NCBI RefSeq assembly: GCF_003725535.1
Contig: NZ_RJSF01000048.1
Coordinates: forward strand, 23,280-87,279
DNA length: 64,000 nucleotides
From: Nocardioides pocheonensis
GTDB taxonomy: Bacteria > Actinomycetota > Actinomycetes > Propionibacteriales > Nocardioidaceae
Reading direction: 5' to 3'
The position numbers and the translations under genes are program-made. Numbering within the stretch: position 1 is the first letter of the stretch; each line of letters starts with the position of its first letter. Shown in pieces: positions 8,180 through 15,387 of the stretch. Under the pieces are notes generated by a model. That model was not told the DNA's origin, did no database searches, and saw only the letters and a program-made list of their open reading frames with translations.

Positions 8180-8195
8180 CCTCCGGTTCCGGAGG
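8180..8195. terminator. Hairpin between convergent genes
   Basis: CCTCCGG-TT-CCGGAGG is a perfect inverted repeat lying 2 bp after the stop codon of the TetR gene (minus strand) and about 90 bp after the VOC gene. It could terminate both convergent transcripts. A second small palindrome, GAGCTC-CTC-GAGCTC, lies at about 8118-8132. Confidence 0.5.
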
Positions 8196-8197
8196 CC

Positions 8198-8860
8198 CTA
8201 CTTCACCTTGCTGAGATGGACCATGGCGTCGTAGAGCTGCTCGTCCGTCATCGGCGGCTCGGGGATCGGATGAGCCCGCTCAGCCCGATAGGCGTCCAGC
8301 ATGAGGTGGAGCTGGCGTCTCCAGGCCGTGGGGGCCTTGGCGCTCGTGGCGTCGATGATCCGGCCGTTGGACCAGATGAGGTTGACGATGTCGGCCTGCG
8401 TGATGTCGGCGCGAGCCTTGCCTGCCGCCTGGGCTCGGGTGAGAACGGTCTCGATCTGCTGGCACATCACGTCGTGGATGTGCTCGGTGTGGGCGTTGCC
8501 GGGGAAGCGGCGAGAGAGGAAGTCGTTGAAGCCTCGGTCCCCTGCCTGCACAGCGAACAGGTTCTCCAGGTAGGAGGTGAAGGCGTCCCAGGGATCAACC
8601 ATCTCCAGGGCCTGGGCGGCTCCGTCGAGGAAGGCCTGCAGTCGAGGCTCGAGGGCGGCCAGGAGCAGGTCCATCCGTGTGGGGAAGTGGCGATACAGGG
8701 TGCCGATGGCGACGTCGGCGTCGCGGGCGATCTTCTCCAAGGAGGCATCCACGCCGTGGGCGGCGAACTCGGCCTGCGCCGCGGCGACGAGCCGGTCACG
8801 GCGCTCCCGGGCGTCGCGGCGCAGCGACCGCTGCATCGGCGCGACGTCGGTCTGGCTCAC
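8198..8860 (-). CDS. TetR-family transcriptional regulator
   Basis: Protein of 220 aa. The HTH occupies about residues 20-65 (LVAAAQAEFAAHGVDASLEK, then DVAIGTLYRHFPTRMDLL), ending in the YRHF signature. The remainder is a helical ligand-binding domain. TAGACT ends 6 nt before the GTG at 8860, so the transcript is probably leaderless. It is divergent from the 14-TM MFS transporter, a classic efflux-repressor arrangement. The repeats in the 203-bp gap are candidate operators. Confidence 0.88.
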   Translation of the reverse strand: MSQTDVAPMQRSLRRDARERRDRLVAAAQAEFAAHGVDASLEKIARDADVAIGTLYRHFPTRMDLLLAALEPRLQAFLDGAAQALEMVDPWDAFTSYLENLFAVQAGDRGFNDFLSRRFPGNAHTEHIHDVMCQQIETVLTRAQAAGKARADITQADIVNLIWSNGRIIDATSAKAPTAWRRQLHLMLDAYRAERAHPIPEPPMTDEQLYDAMVHLSKVK

Positions 8861-8953
8861 TCCCCCAGTCTACGACCACGCTGAGGGTGGCCTCCGCTTC
8901 GCGTCCTCCGGCGAGCCGCTCAGCAGTCGATCATCGAGCTTCTCCCTCAATTC

Positions 8954-9026
8954 GAGGCACCCCTCCGGAATAGATCGAGGCACCCCTCCGCTTACACCGG
9001 TAACAGTGAACCGGAGGGGTGCCTCA
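8954..9026. repeat. GAGGCACCCCTCC repeats: two direct copies and one inverted copy
   Basis: CGAGGCACCCCTCCGG at 8954-8969 and CGAGGCACCCCTCCG at 8977-8991 are direct copies 23 bp apart. CCGGAGGGGTGCCTC at 9012-9026 is the inverted copy. The second and third can pair as a stem of about 14 bp with a 20-nt loop just before the MFS gene. They may be TetR operators, an attenuator, or copies of a dispersed intergenic element: the same 12-mer recurs at 43518. The function is unknown. Confidence 0.7.
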
Positions 9027-9063
9027 CCATGGCGCTCCGACTTGACCCCCCAGGAGTGAAGAG

Positions 9064-10605
9064 ATGAGCACCAACGAGCCCTTCGGGGCCTCCGGCACCT
9101 TGGTGGCCCCCGAAGCCGTCGACGTGCAGTCCACGGCCCCACCCAACCCCCACCACGAGCGACGCTGGCTGGCGCTCGGCGTCATCCTGATCGCCCAGAT
9201 GATGCTCCTGCTGGACGCGACGATCGTGAACGTCGCTCTGCCCTCGATCCAGGCAGACCTCGGCTTCTCCGACGACACCCGCCAGTGGGTCGTCACTGCC
9301 TACCTGCTGGCCTTCGGAAGCCTGCTCCTCCTCGGAGGACGGCTGGCCGACGCGTTCGGCCGCAAGAACATCTTCATCGTCGGCCTCGTCGGATTCGCGA
9401 TCGCCTCCGCAGTGGGTGGCGCGGCCCCCAACATCGAGACGCTCGTCACGGCCCGCGCGGTCCAGGGCGCTTTCGCCGCGGTCATGGCGCCTGCTGCGTT
9501 GTCGCTGATCACGGTGATCTTCACCGACCTGAAGGAGCTGAGCAAGGCGTTCGCGATCTTCGGCGCGGTTGCAGGAGGCTCCTCGGCAGTCGGCCTGATG
9601 TTGGGTGGGGTGCTGACCGACTATGCCAACTGGCGCTGGACCTTGTACGTCAACGTCGTCTTCGCCGTCGTCGGGATCATCGGTGGCCTCGCGCTGCTGC
9701 ACAACTCCTCCGAGCCCAACAGGCCCAAGCTCTCTGTACCGAGCACGATCCTGGGCACCGCGGGGGTCTTCGGGTTGGTCTTCGGAGCATCGAGAGCCGA
9801 GACCGATGGTTGGGACGCGGCAGTCACGCTGACCTCTCTCGTCGCCGGCGGCCTTCTGCTGATCGTCTTCGTCGTGTTCCAGAGGATCGACCGTCACCCG
9901 CTCGTCCCGGTGCGCGTGGTCGCCGACCGCAACCGCGGCGCCGGCCTCCTGACGCTCCTGCTGGGTCAGGCCGGGGTCTTCGCCCTGTTCCTGTTCCTGA
10001 CGTACTACTTCCAGGGCGTGTTGGGCTACTCCCCGATCACGACCGGGCTCGCGTTCCTGCCGATGATGGTGACGGTGGCCGTGGTCGCGACGCTGACCCA
10101 GAGCGTGCTGGTGCGGCACCTGACCATGCGCGCCATCGTCGCCGGCGGTTTGACCATCGGCGGAGCCGGGGCGGCGTTGCTGACCCAGGCCGACGCGAGC
10201 AGTCAGTACGCGGCCTGGGTGCTGCCCGGCCTGATCCTGGCCGGGGCAGGCATCGGGTCGGCCATCGTGTCAGCGGTCGCGCTCGCGCAGATGGGTGTCG
10301 AACCGCGTGACGCCGGCGCTGCGGGCGCGCTCAACAACGTCTCGCAGCAGCTCGGCGCGGCGCTCGGCATCGCCGTGATCAGCACCTTCGTCGCCACCGC
10401 CCACAGCAACTACCTGGTCGACCACGGCAGCGCCGCGGTCGTCGACGCGACCGTGCACGGGTTCACCATCGGCTACTGGTGGGCCGCGGGCGCCTTCTGG
10501 GCGGGTGCCGTCATCTGCGGCGCCCTGATCAGGGGTGGCACTCGGTTCCACACGGAGCCGGGTGAGCCCGAGCCCCTCGACGAGATCGCCGGCGGACTGA
10601 TCTGA
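9064..10605 (+). CDS. MFS drug exporter, DHA2 (EmrB/QacA) family
   Basis: Inner-membrane proton antiporter of 513 aa with about 14 membrane segments, the DHA2 layout. Motif C-like residues lie in TM5 and motif A is seen as GGRLADAFGRKN near residue 95. TM1 holds the typical block MMLLLDATIVNVALPSI with the conserved Asp. AGGAGTGAAGAG precedes the ATG. A TetR repressor is encoded divergently, so the substrate probably induces its own export. The substrate is unknown. The downstream F420-reductase-like gene is separated by 118 bp. Confidence 0.9.
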   Translation: MSTNEPFGASGTLVAPEAVDVQSTAPPNPHHERRWLALGVILIAQMMLLLDATIVNVALPSIQADLGFSDDTRQWVVTAYLLAFGSLLLLGGRLADAFGRKNIFIVGLVGFAIASAVGGAAPNIETLVTARAVQGAFAAVMAPAALSLITVIFTDLKELSKAFAIFGAVAGGSSAVGLMLGGVLTDYANWRWTLYVNVVFAVVGIIGGLALLHNSSEPNRPKLSVPSTILGTAGVFGLVFGASRAETDGWDAAVTLTSLVAGGLLLIVFVVFQRIDRHPLVPVRVVADRNRGAGLLTLLLGQAGVFALFLFLTYYFQGVLGYSPITTGLAFLPMMVTVAVVATLTQSVLVRHLTMRAIVAGGLTIGGAGAALLTQADASSQYAAWVLPGLILAGAGIGSAIVSAVALAQMGVEPRDAGAAGALNNVSQQLGAALGIAVISTFVATAHSNYLVDHGSAAVVDATVHGFTIGYWWAAGAFWAGAVICGALIRGGTRFHTEPGEPEPLDEIAGGLI

Positions 10606-10723
10606 CCACAGCACCTGGTGGAGGGCGCCCCGATGCCCACACGGATCGCGGCGTCACCGCCCGGGCAGGCACCACTCGCTCCACGCACGATCACCAACCA
10701 CACACCACGGAGGAACATCCATC

Positions 10724-11341
10724 ATGACCACCATCAGCATCATCGGTTCGGGCAACATGGCCACCGCCATCGGCACCCGGGCAACGAAGCACGGCCACAC
10801 CGTCGAGCTCATGAGCCGCGACACCGCCAAAGCCCAGGCACTCGCCGACCAGATCGGCAACGGCGCCACGGTCGGCGCTTTCGGCGCTCGGCCGGCCGGT
10901 GACATCGTCATCGTGGCCGTCCTCCACGCCGCCGCGGCTGGCGTCGTGGCGCACTACGGCGATGCCCTGGCCGGCAAGGTCCTCGTCGACATCACCAACC
11001 CGTTCAACGCCGACGCCAGCGGACTCGCGACCACCGTGGACAACTCGGTGTCCGAGCAGATCGCCGCAGCCGCCCCCGCGGGCACACACGTGGTGAAGGC
11101 GCTGAACACGATCTTCGGTCACGTCCTTGCTCACGACACGCCGCTGGACGCGTTCCTCGCCGGCGACGGCGCCGAGGCGAAGGCACGTGTCGCGGAGTTC
11201 CTGGAGAGCTTGGACCTGCGGCCCCTCGACGCAGGAGGGCTCGAGATGGCCCACACCCTCGAGTGGGCCGGCATCCTCCTGATGGGCCTGGCACGCAACG
11301 GCGCCGGCTTCGACCTCGCCCTGGGCGCCGAGGTCCGCTGA
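10724..11341 (+). CDS. NADPH-dependent F420 reductase-like oxidoreductase
   Basis: Protein of 205 aa. The N-terminal Rossmann fold begins ISIIGSGNMATAIGTRATKHG (GxGxxA motif), followed by SRDTAKA where NADP specificity residues are expected. The C-terminal part carries NTIFGHVLA and MAHTLEWAGILLMGL. This is the pyrroline-5-carboxylate reductase-like/F420:NADP oxidoreductase superfamily. F420 use is plausible in an actinobacterium but cannot be shown from sequence; members exist that act on other substrates. GGAGGAAC lies 8 nt before the ATG. A strong terminator follows. Confidence 0.82.
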   Translation: MTTISIIGSGNMATAIGTRATKHGHTVELMSRDTAKAQALADQIGNGATVGAFGARPAGDIVIVAVLHAAAAGVVAHYGDALAGKVLVDITNPFNADASGLATTVDNSVSEQIAAAAPAGTHVVKALNTIFGHVLAHDTPLDAFLAGDGAEAKARVAEFLESLDLRPLDAGGLEMAHTLEWAGILLMGLARNGAGFDLALGAEVR

Positions 11342-11351
11342 CCCTCCCTTC

Positions 11352-11392
11352 CAGGTCTGGGCGGACCGGCTCGTTCGGTCCGCCCAGACCTG
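11352..11392 (+). terminator. Strong hairpin terminator
   Basis: CAGGTCTGGGCGGACC at 11352-11367 pairs perfectly with GGTCCGCCCAGACCTG at 11377-11392, a 16-bp stem with a 9-nt loop, 11 bp after the upstream stop codon. There is no T tract. The following 185 bp up to 11577 hold no gene I can support. Confidence 0.75.
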
Positions 11393-11577
11393 CCTTGACC
11401 ACGGCAGCGGGGAGAGCCGGCGGTGGTCCGGGTGACGAGCGGGTCCAGTCGCTCTCTGCTTCCGGCGTGGCGAGGTCGTCGCCCCGGTGAAACCCGGTCA
11501 GACCCGTTCTTACCTGCGACTCGACCCGGACGCGCTCCGCTGCTGCGAAGTGCCAGGCGCTCCGGCGGGCAGTCCGG

Positions 11578-12339
11578 TCAGGCCGACCGGGTCTTCACCT
11601 GGCCGCGCCACCGGGCGAACGAGCTGCTGGTCTCCGCCCAGGCGGGGAGCAACGACTCGTCGCCGGAGCGCAGGCGCGCGCCCATGAACAGCGCATGGGT
11701 GTCGGGTACGACGGGCCTGGTGTCGTGCTGGGCCGCGAGCACCTCGCGGGCGAGCGCGTCGAGGAACCAGTCCTCCGGCCCGGCCAGCTCGAACGACCCG
11801 TTCAGCGGCACACCGCGCGCGAGACGACACAATGTCGCGGCCACGTCGTCCGCCGAGACCGGGCGCACCCGGACGGGAGGCAGCCGCACCATGTGGGTGG
11901 TCGCGACGTGGTCGACGAGCCTGGGGACGTTCTCGTAGAACAAGGTCGTCCGGAGCACGGAGTGCGGGATCGGTGACTGCGCGACCAGCTGCTCCTGGGC
12001 GACCTTGCCCCGGAAGTAGTTGCTGTCGAGCCGCTCCGCCCCGATGACCGACAGGCCCACGTGGTGTCGAACGCCAGCGGACTCCTCGGCACGCAGCACG
12101 CTGCGGGTGCAGGTGTCGAAGAAGCTCAACCCCTGCTCGTACTCGTACGACGGGCGGTTCACGTTCAACACGTCGACGACGACGTCGACCCCGTCGAACG
12201 CCTCCCGGAGTCCCTCACCGGAGTAGGCGTCGACCCCGGTCCTTCGCGAGGCGACGCGAACGTCGTCGCCGTGATCCCGCAGCAGCCTCACGACCCGCGC
12301 GCCGATCAGGCCAGTACCTCCGACAACAGTCACGTGCAT
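11578..12339 (-). CDS. NmrA/SDR-like NAD(P)-binding protein, ECF41-associated
   Basis: Protein of 253 aa. It starts MHVTVVGGTGLIGARVVRLL, the GxxGxxG dinucleotide motif of atypical SDRs. The catalytic Tyr-X3-Lys of classical SDRs is replaced by NYFRGKVAQEQLV, which keeps the Lys. It is a paralogue of the gene at 14152 (same start, same VVVDV..N, KAAQE/KVAQEQ and PEDWF/PERVR regions). Oxidoreductases and epimerases of this type are among the known partners of ECF41 sigma factors. An ECF41-type promoter lies 35 bp upstream and GAAAGG precedes the ATG. The reaction is unknown. Confidence 0.85.
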   Translation of the reverse strand: MHVTVVGGTGLIGARVVRLLRDHGDDVRVASRRTGVDAYSGEGLREAFDGVDVVVDVLNVNRPSYEYEQGLSFFDTCTRSVLRAEESAGVRHHVGLSVIGAERLDSNYFRGKVAQEQLVAQSPIPHSVLRTTLFYENVPRLVDHVATTHMVRLPPVRVRPVSADDVAATLCRLARGVPLNGSFELAGPEDWFLDALAREVLAAQHDTRPVVPDTHALFMGARLRSGDESLLPAWAETSSSFARWRGQVKTRSA

Positions 12340-12373
12340 GGGCTCGACCTTTCTCTCGGGATGTCGACGTGTT

Positions 12374-12400
12374 GACCGGAGACCGAGCCCGGATGTGACG
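12374..12400 (-). promoter_or_regulatory. ECF41-type promoter for the NmrA-like gene
   Basis: On the minus strand CGTCACA (12394-12400) is followed by 16 nt and GGTC (12374-12377). It differs by one base from the TGTCACA -35 seen at the other sites. The start codon lies 35 nt further on. It is back-to-back with the plus-strand copy. Confidence 0.65.
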
Positions 12401-12412
12401 ACACCCGTGCGA

Positions 12413-12439
12413 TGTCACAGAGTCGTGGCCGATCCGGTC
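12413..12439 (+). promoter_or_regulatory. ECF41-type promoter for the Cys-rich gene and sigma factor
   Basis: TGTCACA (12413-12419), 16 nt, GGTC (12436-12439). TGTCACA is the known -35 of ECF41 promoters. Transcription would start near 12446, which rules out the ATG at 12444 as the start of the next gene and supports TTG 12480. The sigma gene lies downstream, so autoregulation is expected. Confidence 0.75.
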
Positions 12440-12479
12440 ACAGATGCAGCGCAGGAACCCGGAGAGGAGGGTCGTCGCG

Positions 12480-13028
12480 TTGGCCGCACCGTCAGACTCG
12501 GACGCGGGGCCACGATGTCGCTGCGGGTGTCCCTACCTCCGCGGCCTCGTCCTGATGCCTGTGGTCCTGACCGTGTCCGAGAGCCGCGGTGTTCGCCTCG
12601 TCGGGCCGCCGATCCTCGACCTGCCGGTCGAGTCCCTGGTCTGCAAGGCGTGTGACGGGCGAACCGTGACCCGCGACCTGCCTCCGATCGGCATCGACGT
12701 GGCCGCGGTGCTCGAGCAGCTGGCCGGGGTCGGGCGATCCGACGTCGCGGCGCCCGGGACGCACGACGCGGCGCCGACCTGCGCGTGCGGCGCGCCGGAC
12801 CTCACCTGGTCGACCGTCGTCCCACTCACGGTCCACACGGCCGGCACGACGATGACCGGCGAGGTCCCCACGACACCGTCGTCGGCATCTCCCACCGGCA
12901 TCCTGTCGTGTGCCGCGTGCTCGGGATCCTGGGACGCCACGCACCCCGACCTCCCAGCGCGCATCCTGAACGCGTTCAGCGCGTTCGACGCTGCGCTCTC
13001 CCGCGGAGAGGTCGGCATCGATGGGTGA
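12480..13028 (+). CDS. Cys-rich protein with paired zinc-ribbon-like clusters
   Basis: Protein of 182 aa that I do not recognise. It holds two similar halves, each with a CxCG knuckle and a later CxxC: CRCGC at residues 13-17 with CKAC, and CACG with CAAC. This suggests two metal sites and an internal duplication. There is no signal peptide or membrane helix. The TTG at 12480 was chosen because AGGAGG (12465-12470) sits 9 nt upstream and the in-frame ATG at 12444 lies at or before the predicted transcription start. It stands between an ECF41-type promoter and the ECF41 gene, 121 bp before the latter, so a metal- or redox-linked role in that circuit is possible but unproven. Confidence 0.65.
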   Translation: MAAPSDSDAGPRCRCGCPYLRGLVLMPVVLTVSESRGVRLVGPPILDLPVESLVCKACDGRTVTRDLPPIGIDVAAVLEQLAGVGRSDVAAPGTHDAAPTCACGAPDLTWSTVVPLTVHTAGTTMTGEVPTTPSSASPTGILSCAACSGSWDATHPDLPARILNAFSAFDAALSRGEVGIDG

Positions 13029-13149
13029 CAGGCGCGATCTGGTGCGGCCGGCGCGTCGGTGGGACGCTGTCGACGAGGGTTCGGCCGCCACACGCGCCGG
13101 TTCCCCTGGTCGTCGAGGTGATCCGATCGCGGGCAAGGACGAGACCGAC

Positions 13150-14046
13150 ATGACGTCAAGCAAGGCCGGTGACGAGTCCGGCGCAGGCATCGAGGCGGCG
13201 ATCGGCGCGTTCAACGAGTCGCGGCCACGCCTGTTCGGCATCGCGTACCGCATGCTCGGCAGCGTCGCCGAGGCCGAGGACATCGTCCAGGAGGCCTGGG
13301 TGCGCTGGCAGGGAACCGACCGCAGCGTCGTGCGCAACCCCGCGGGATTCCTGACCACCGTGACCACCCGACTCGCACTGAACACCGCCGAGTCCGCACG
13401 CGTACGACGCGAGCAGTACGTCGGCCCGTGGCTGCCCGAGCCCGTCGACACCAGCGCCGACCCGAGCCTCGGCGCCGAGAGGGCCGAAGCCCTGGAGTCC
13501 GCAGTGCTGGTGCTGCTCGAGAAGGTCAGGCCTGACCAGCGGGCGGCGTACGTGCTGCGCGAAGCCTTCGACTACTCGTACGACGAGGTCGCCGACATCC
13601 TGGACACGTCCGCGGCGAACGCCCGTCAGCTGGTCAGCCGCGCGAAGAAGTCGGTCCAGTCCGACCGCAAGGAACCGGTCGACCCGGCCACGCACCGGAC
13701 CCTGCTCGAGGCGTTCGTCGCGGCCGCCCGCGACGGGGACGTGAAGCGGCTCGAGCAGGTGCTCTCCGCGGACGTCGTCAGCACCACCGACAGCGCCGGA
13801 GAAGCCCCTCGGGCGGCCCGCCGGCCGGTCAGCGGGCGGGACAACGTCGCCCGGTTCATCGCCGGGTGGTCCGACTGGTGGGAGGGAACGACCCTGTCGT
13901 GGGTCGAGACGAACGGCCAGACCTCGCTGCTCGCCCGACGCGACGGTGCCCCGGCGGTCCTCCTCAGCGTCAGCGCGTCGGGCTCCGGCATCGACCGGAT
14001 CATGTGGGTGATGGCGCCCGACAAGCTCACGCGCGTCCCGGCGTAG
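13150..14046 (+). CDS. ECF41-family RNA polymerase sigma factor with fused SnoaL-like domain
   Basis: Protein of 298 aa. Sigma region 2 covers about residues 25-95 (RPRLFGIAYRMLGSVAEAED, then QEAWVRW) and region 4 about 120-175 (DQRAAYVLREAF, then TSAANARQLVSRA). The linker carries WLPEP, a hallmark of ECF41. The C-terminal 120 residues form the fused SnoaL-like domain that replaces a separate anti-sigma factor in this group. Its usual DGGGK motif is altered to DSAGE, and NPDKL appears as APDKL near the C-terminus. The ATG at 13150 fits the family start; 13021 in the same frame would add an unconserved 43-residue lead. It probably drives the four TGTCACA- or CGTCACA-type promoters nearby. Confidence 0.9.
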   Translation: MTSSKAGDESGAGIEAAIGAFNESRPRLFGIAYRMLGSVAEAEDIVQEAWVRWQGTDRSVVRNPAGFLTTVTTRLALNTAESARVRREQYVGPWLPEPVDTSADPSLGAERAEALESAVLVLLEKVRPDQRAAYVLREAFDYSYDEVADILDTSAANARQLVSRAKKSVQSDRKEPVDPATHRTLLEAFVAAARDGDVKRLEQVLSADVVSTTDSAGEAPRAARRPVSGRDNVARFIAGWSDWWEGTTLSWVETNGQTSLLARRDGAPAVLLSVSASGSGIDRIMWVMAPDKLTRVPA

Positions 14047-14069
14047 CGAGAGGTCGAGCGCCGCATCGG

Positions 14070-14096
14070 TGTCACAGCCGCGAGGCCTCCCCGGTC
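14070..14096 (+). promoter_or_regulatory. ECF41-type promoter
   Basis: TGTCACA (14070-14076), 16 nt, GGTC (14093-14096). The NmrA-like gene starts 55 nt downstream. Both elements are identical to those at 12413 and 14976. Confidence 0.78.
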
Positions 14097-14151
14097 AGTA
14101 GGGCGGAGGCGGATCAGCCGCGCTCGTCGGAATCCCAGAGAGGGGCCACTC

Positions 14152-14898
14152 ATGAAGGTCGTCGTCATCGGCGGAACCGGGCTCATCGGTTCGAAGGTCA
14201 CCGAGCTGCTCAACGCTCACGGTCACGAGGCGGTGCCCGCCGCGCCCCAGACCGGCGTCAACACCCTGACAGGAGAAGGACTGGACGACGTGCTGACCGG
14301 CGCGGACGTCGTGGTCGACGTCTCCAACTCGCCGTCCTTCGCGGACGACGACGTCATGGCGTTCTTCGTCACCGCCACCACCAACATCCTCGCCGCCGAG
14401 AGGAAGGCCGGCGTCAAGCACCACGTCGCGCTCTCCGTCGTGGGCACAGGGACCCTGCCGGACAGCGGATACCTGCGCGCCAAGGCCGCTCAGGAGGACC
14501 TCATCAAGGGGTCCGGCGTCCCCTACTCGATCGTGCACGCGACTCAGTTCTTCGAGTTCACCCGGGCGATCGCCGACGGGTCGATGGTCGACGGGAAGCT
14601 GCACCTGGCGCCGGTCCACTACCAGCCGATCGCGTCCGACGACGTGGCCTCGGCCGTGAGCCACGTCGCCGTCGGCGCACCGCTGCAGGGCGTCAAGGAG
14701 ATCGGCGGCCCCGAGCGGGTGCGGATGGACGAGTTCATCCCGGCTGCGCTCGCCAGGTCGGGCGACACGCGCGACGTCGTCGTCGACGAGCACGCCACGT
14801 ACTTCGGCACCGAGCTGGCCGACGACAGCCTCGTGCCCGGCCCCGACGCCGAGCTGGGCTCGATCACCTACGAGGCCTGGGCCAAGGAACCTGCCTGA
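14152..14898 (+). CDS. NmrA/SDR-like NAD(P)-binding protein, ECF41-associated
   Basis: Protein of 248 aa starting MKVVVIGGTGLIGSKVTELL, with the GxxGxxG nucleotide-binding motif. The segment KHHVALSVVGTG, then GYLRAKAAQEDLIKGSGVPY, is typical of NmrA/atypical SDR enzymes. It is a paralogue of the gene at 11578. GAGAGGGG lies 7 nt before the ATG. It follows an ECF41 sigma gene and has its own ECF41-type promoter, matching the known COE (carboxymuconolactone decarboxylase, oxidoreductase, epimerase) partnership. Substrate unknown. A strong hairpin follows. Confidence 0.87.
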   Translation: MKVVVIGGTGLIGSKVTELLNAHGHEAVPAAPQTGVNTLTGEGLDDVLTGADVVVDVSNSPSFADDDVMAFFVTATTNILAAERKAGVKHHVALSVVGTGTLPDSGYLRAKAAQEDLIKGSGVPYSIVHATQFFEFTRAIADGSMVDGKLHLAPVHYQPIASDDVASAVSHVAVGAPLQGVKEIGGPERVRMDEFIPAALARSGDTRDVVVDEHATYFGTELADDSLVPGPDAELGSITYEAWAKEPA

Positions 14899-14904
14899 GG
14901 CCGT

Positions 14905-14933
14905 GGGTCCCGCCACGTGTCGTGGCGGGACCC
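14905..14933 (+). terminator. Hairpin terminator after the NmrA-like gene
   Basis: GGGTCCCGCCAC pairs with GTGGCGGGACCC around the loop GTGTC. The stem can be extended outward to about 14901-14937. It starts 6 bp after the stop codon and separates this gene from the next ECF41-type promoter. Confidence 0.75.
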
Positions 14934-14975
14934 GCGGCTCGAGGAGCGCTCCGTGCACACGCCGGGTGCCCTCCG

Positions 14976-15002
14976 TGTCACAGATTCCGGCCGTGGTCGG
15001 TC
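14976..15002 (+). promoter_or_regulatory. ECF41-type promoter for a small leaderless gene
   Basis: TGTCACA (14976-14982), 16 nt, GGTC (14999-15002). The ATG at 15011 is 8 nt after the -10 element, which places it close to +1. Confidence 0.75.
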
Positions 15003-15010
15003 ATCGGTTC

Positions 15011-15226
15011 ATGACCAACCTTCCGAACAACGCCGATCTGCCGGGCATCGCCTTCGAGGCAGATCTCGAGATCCTGGTCGCCGAGACGATCGAGGCAGCA
15101 GTGCCGGTGTCCGACGATGCCGCACGCGCGGTCGACACGATCGAGATCGGCTACTACGAGGCCGAGCTCAAGAGCCTCCGCGATGCGGCCACGACGCTGA
15201 ACGAGGCTGAGCAGCACACCGGATGA
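15011..15226 (+). CDS. Small acidic protein under ECF41-type control
   Basis: Protein of 71 aa, strongly acidic, starting MTNLPNNADLPGIAF. It appears mostly helical, with no Cys, signal peptide or membrane segment. I do not recognise a family. The start at 15011 was chosen because the -10 element GGTC lies 8 nt upstream, so the transcript should be leaderless; the in-frame GTG at 14903 would place the promoter inside the gene. It is separated from the NmrA-like gene by a terminator, so it has its own transcription unit in the sigma factor's regulon. A binding partner or regulator role is possible; nothing in the sequence proves it. Confidence 0.6.
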   Translation: MTNLPNNADLPGIAFEADLEILVAETIEAAVPVSDDAARAVDTIEIGYYEAELKSLRDAATTLNEAEQHTG

Positions 15227-15387
15227 CCGCGGCAGAGCTCTGACCTGCGGAGCCGTGGGCGGTTCGGTGGGAGCAGCTGCGCCGGCCAGGTCGCGTGACC
15301 TCCGCCGGTGAGTGGTCGTTGACCCCGACGTACGCCCCCGCTGCCTGCGCTCTGGGGAGGAGTGCCGGGCGACCAAGGAGATGCCCC

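Noticed and set aside
13021..13149. Longer N-terminus for the first ECF41 sigma factor
   Set aside because: The extra 43 residues are Arg/Gly-rich and do not match the family start. ATG 13150 gives the normal length.
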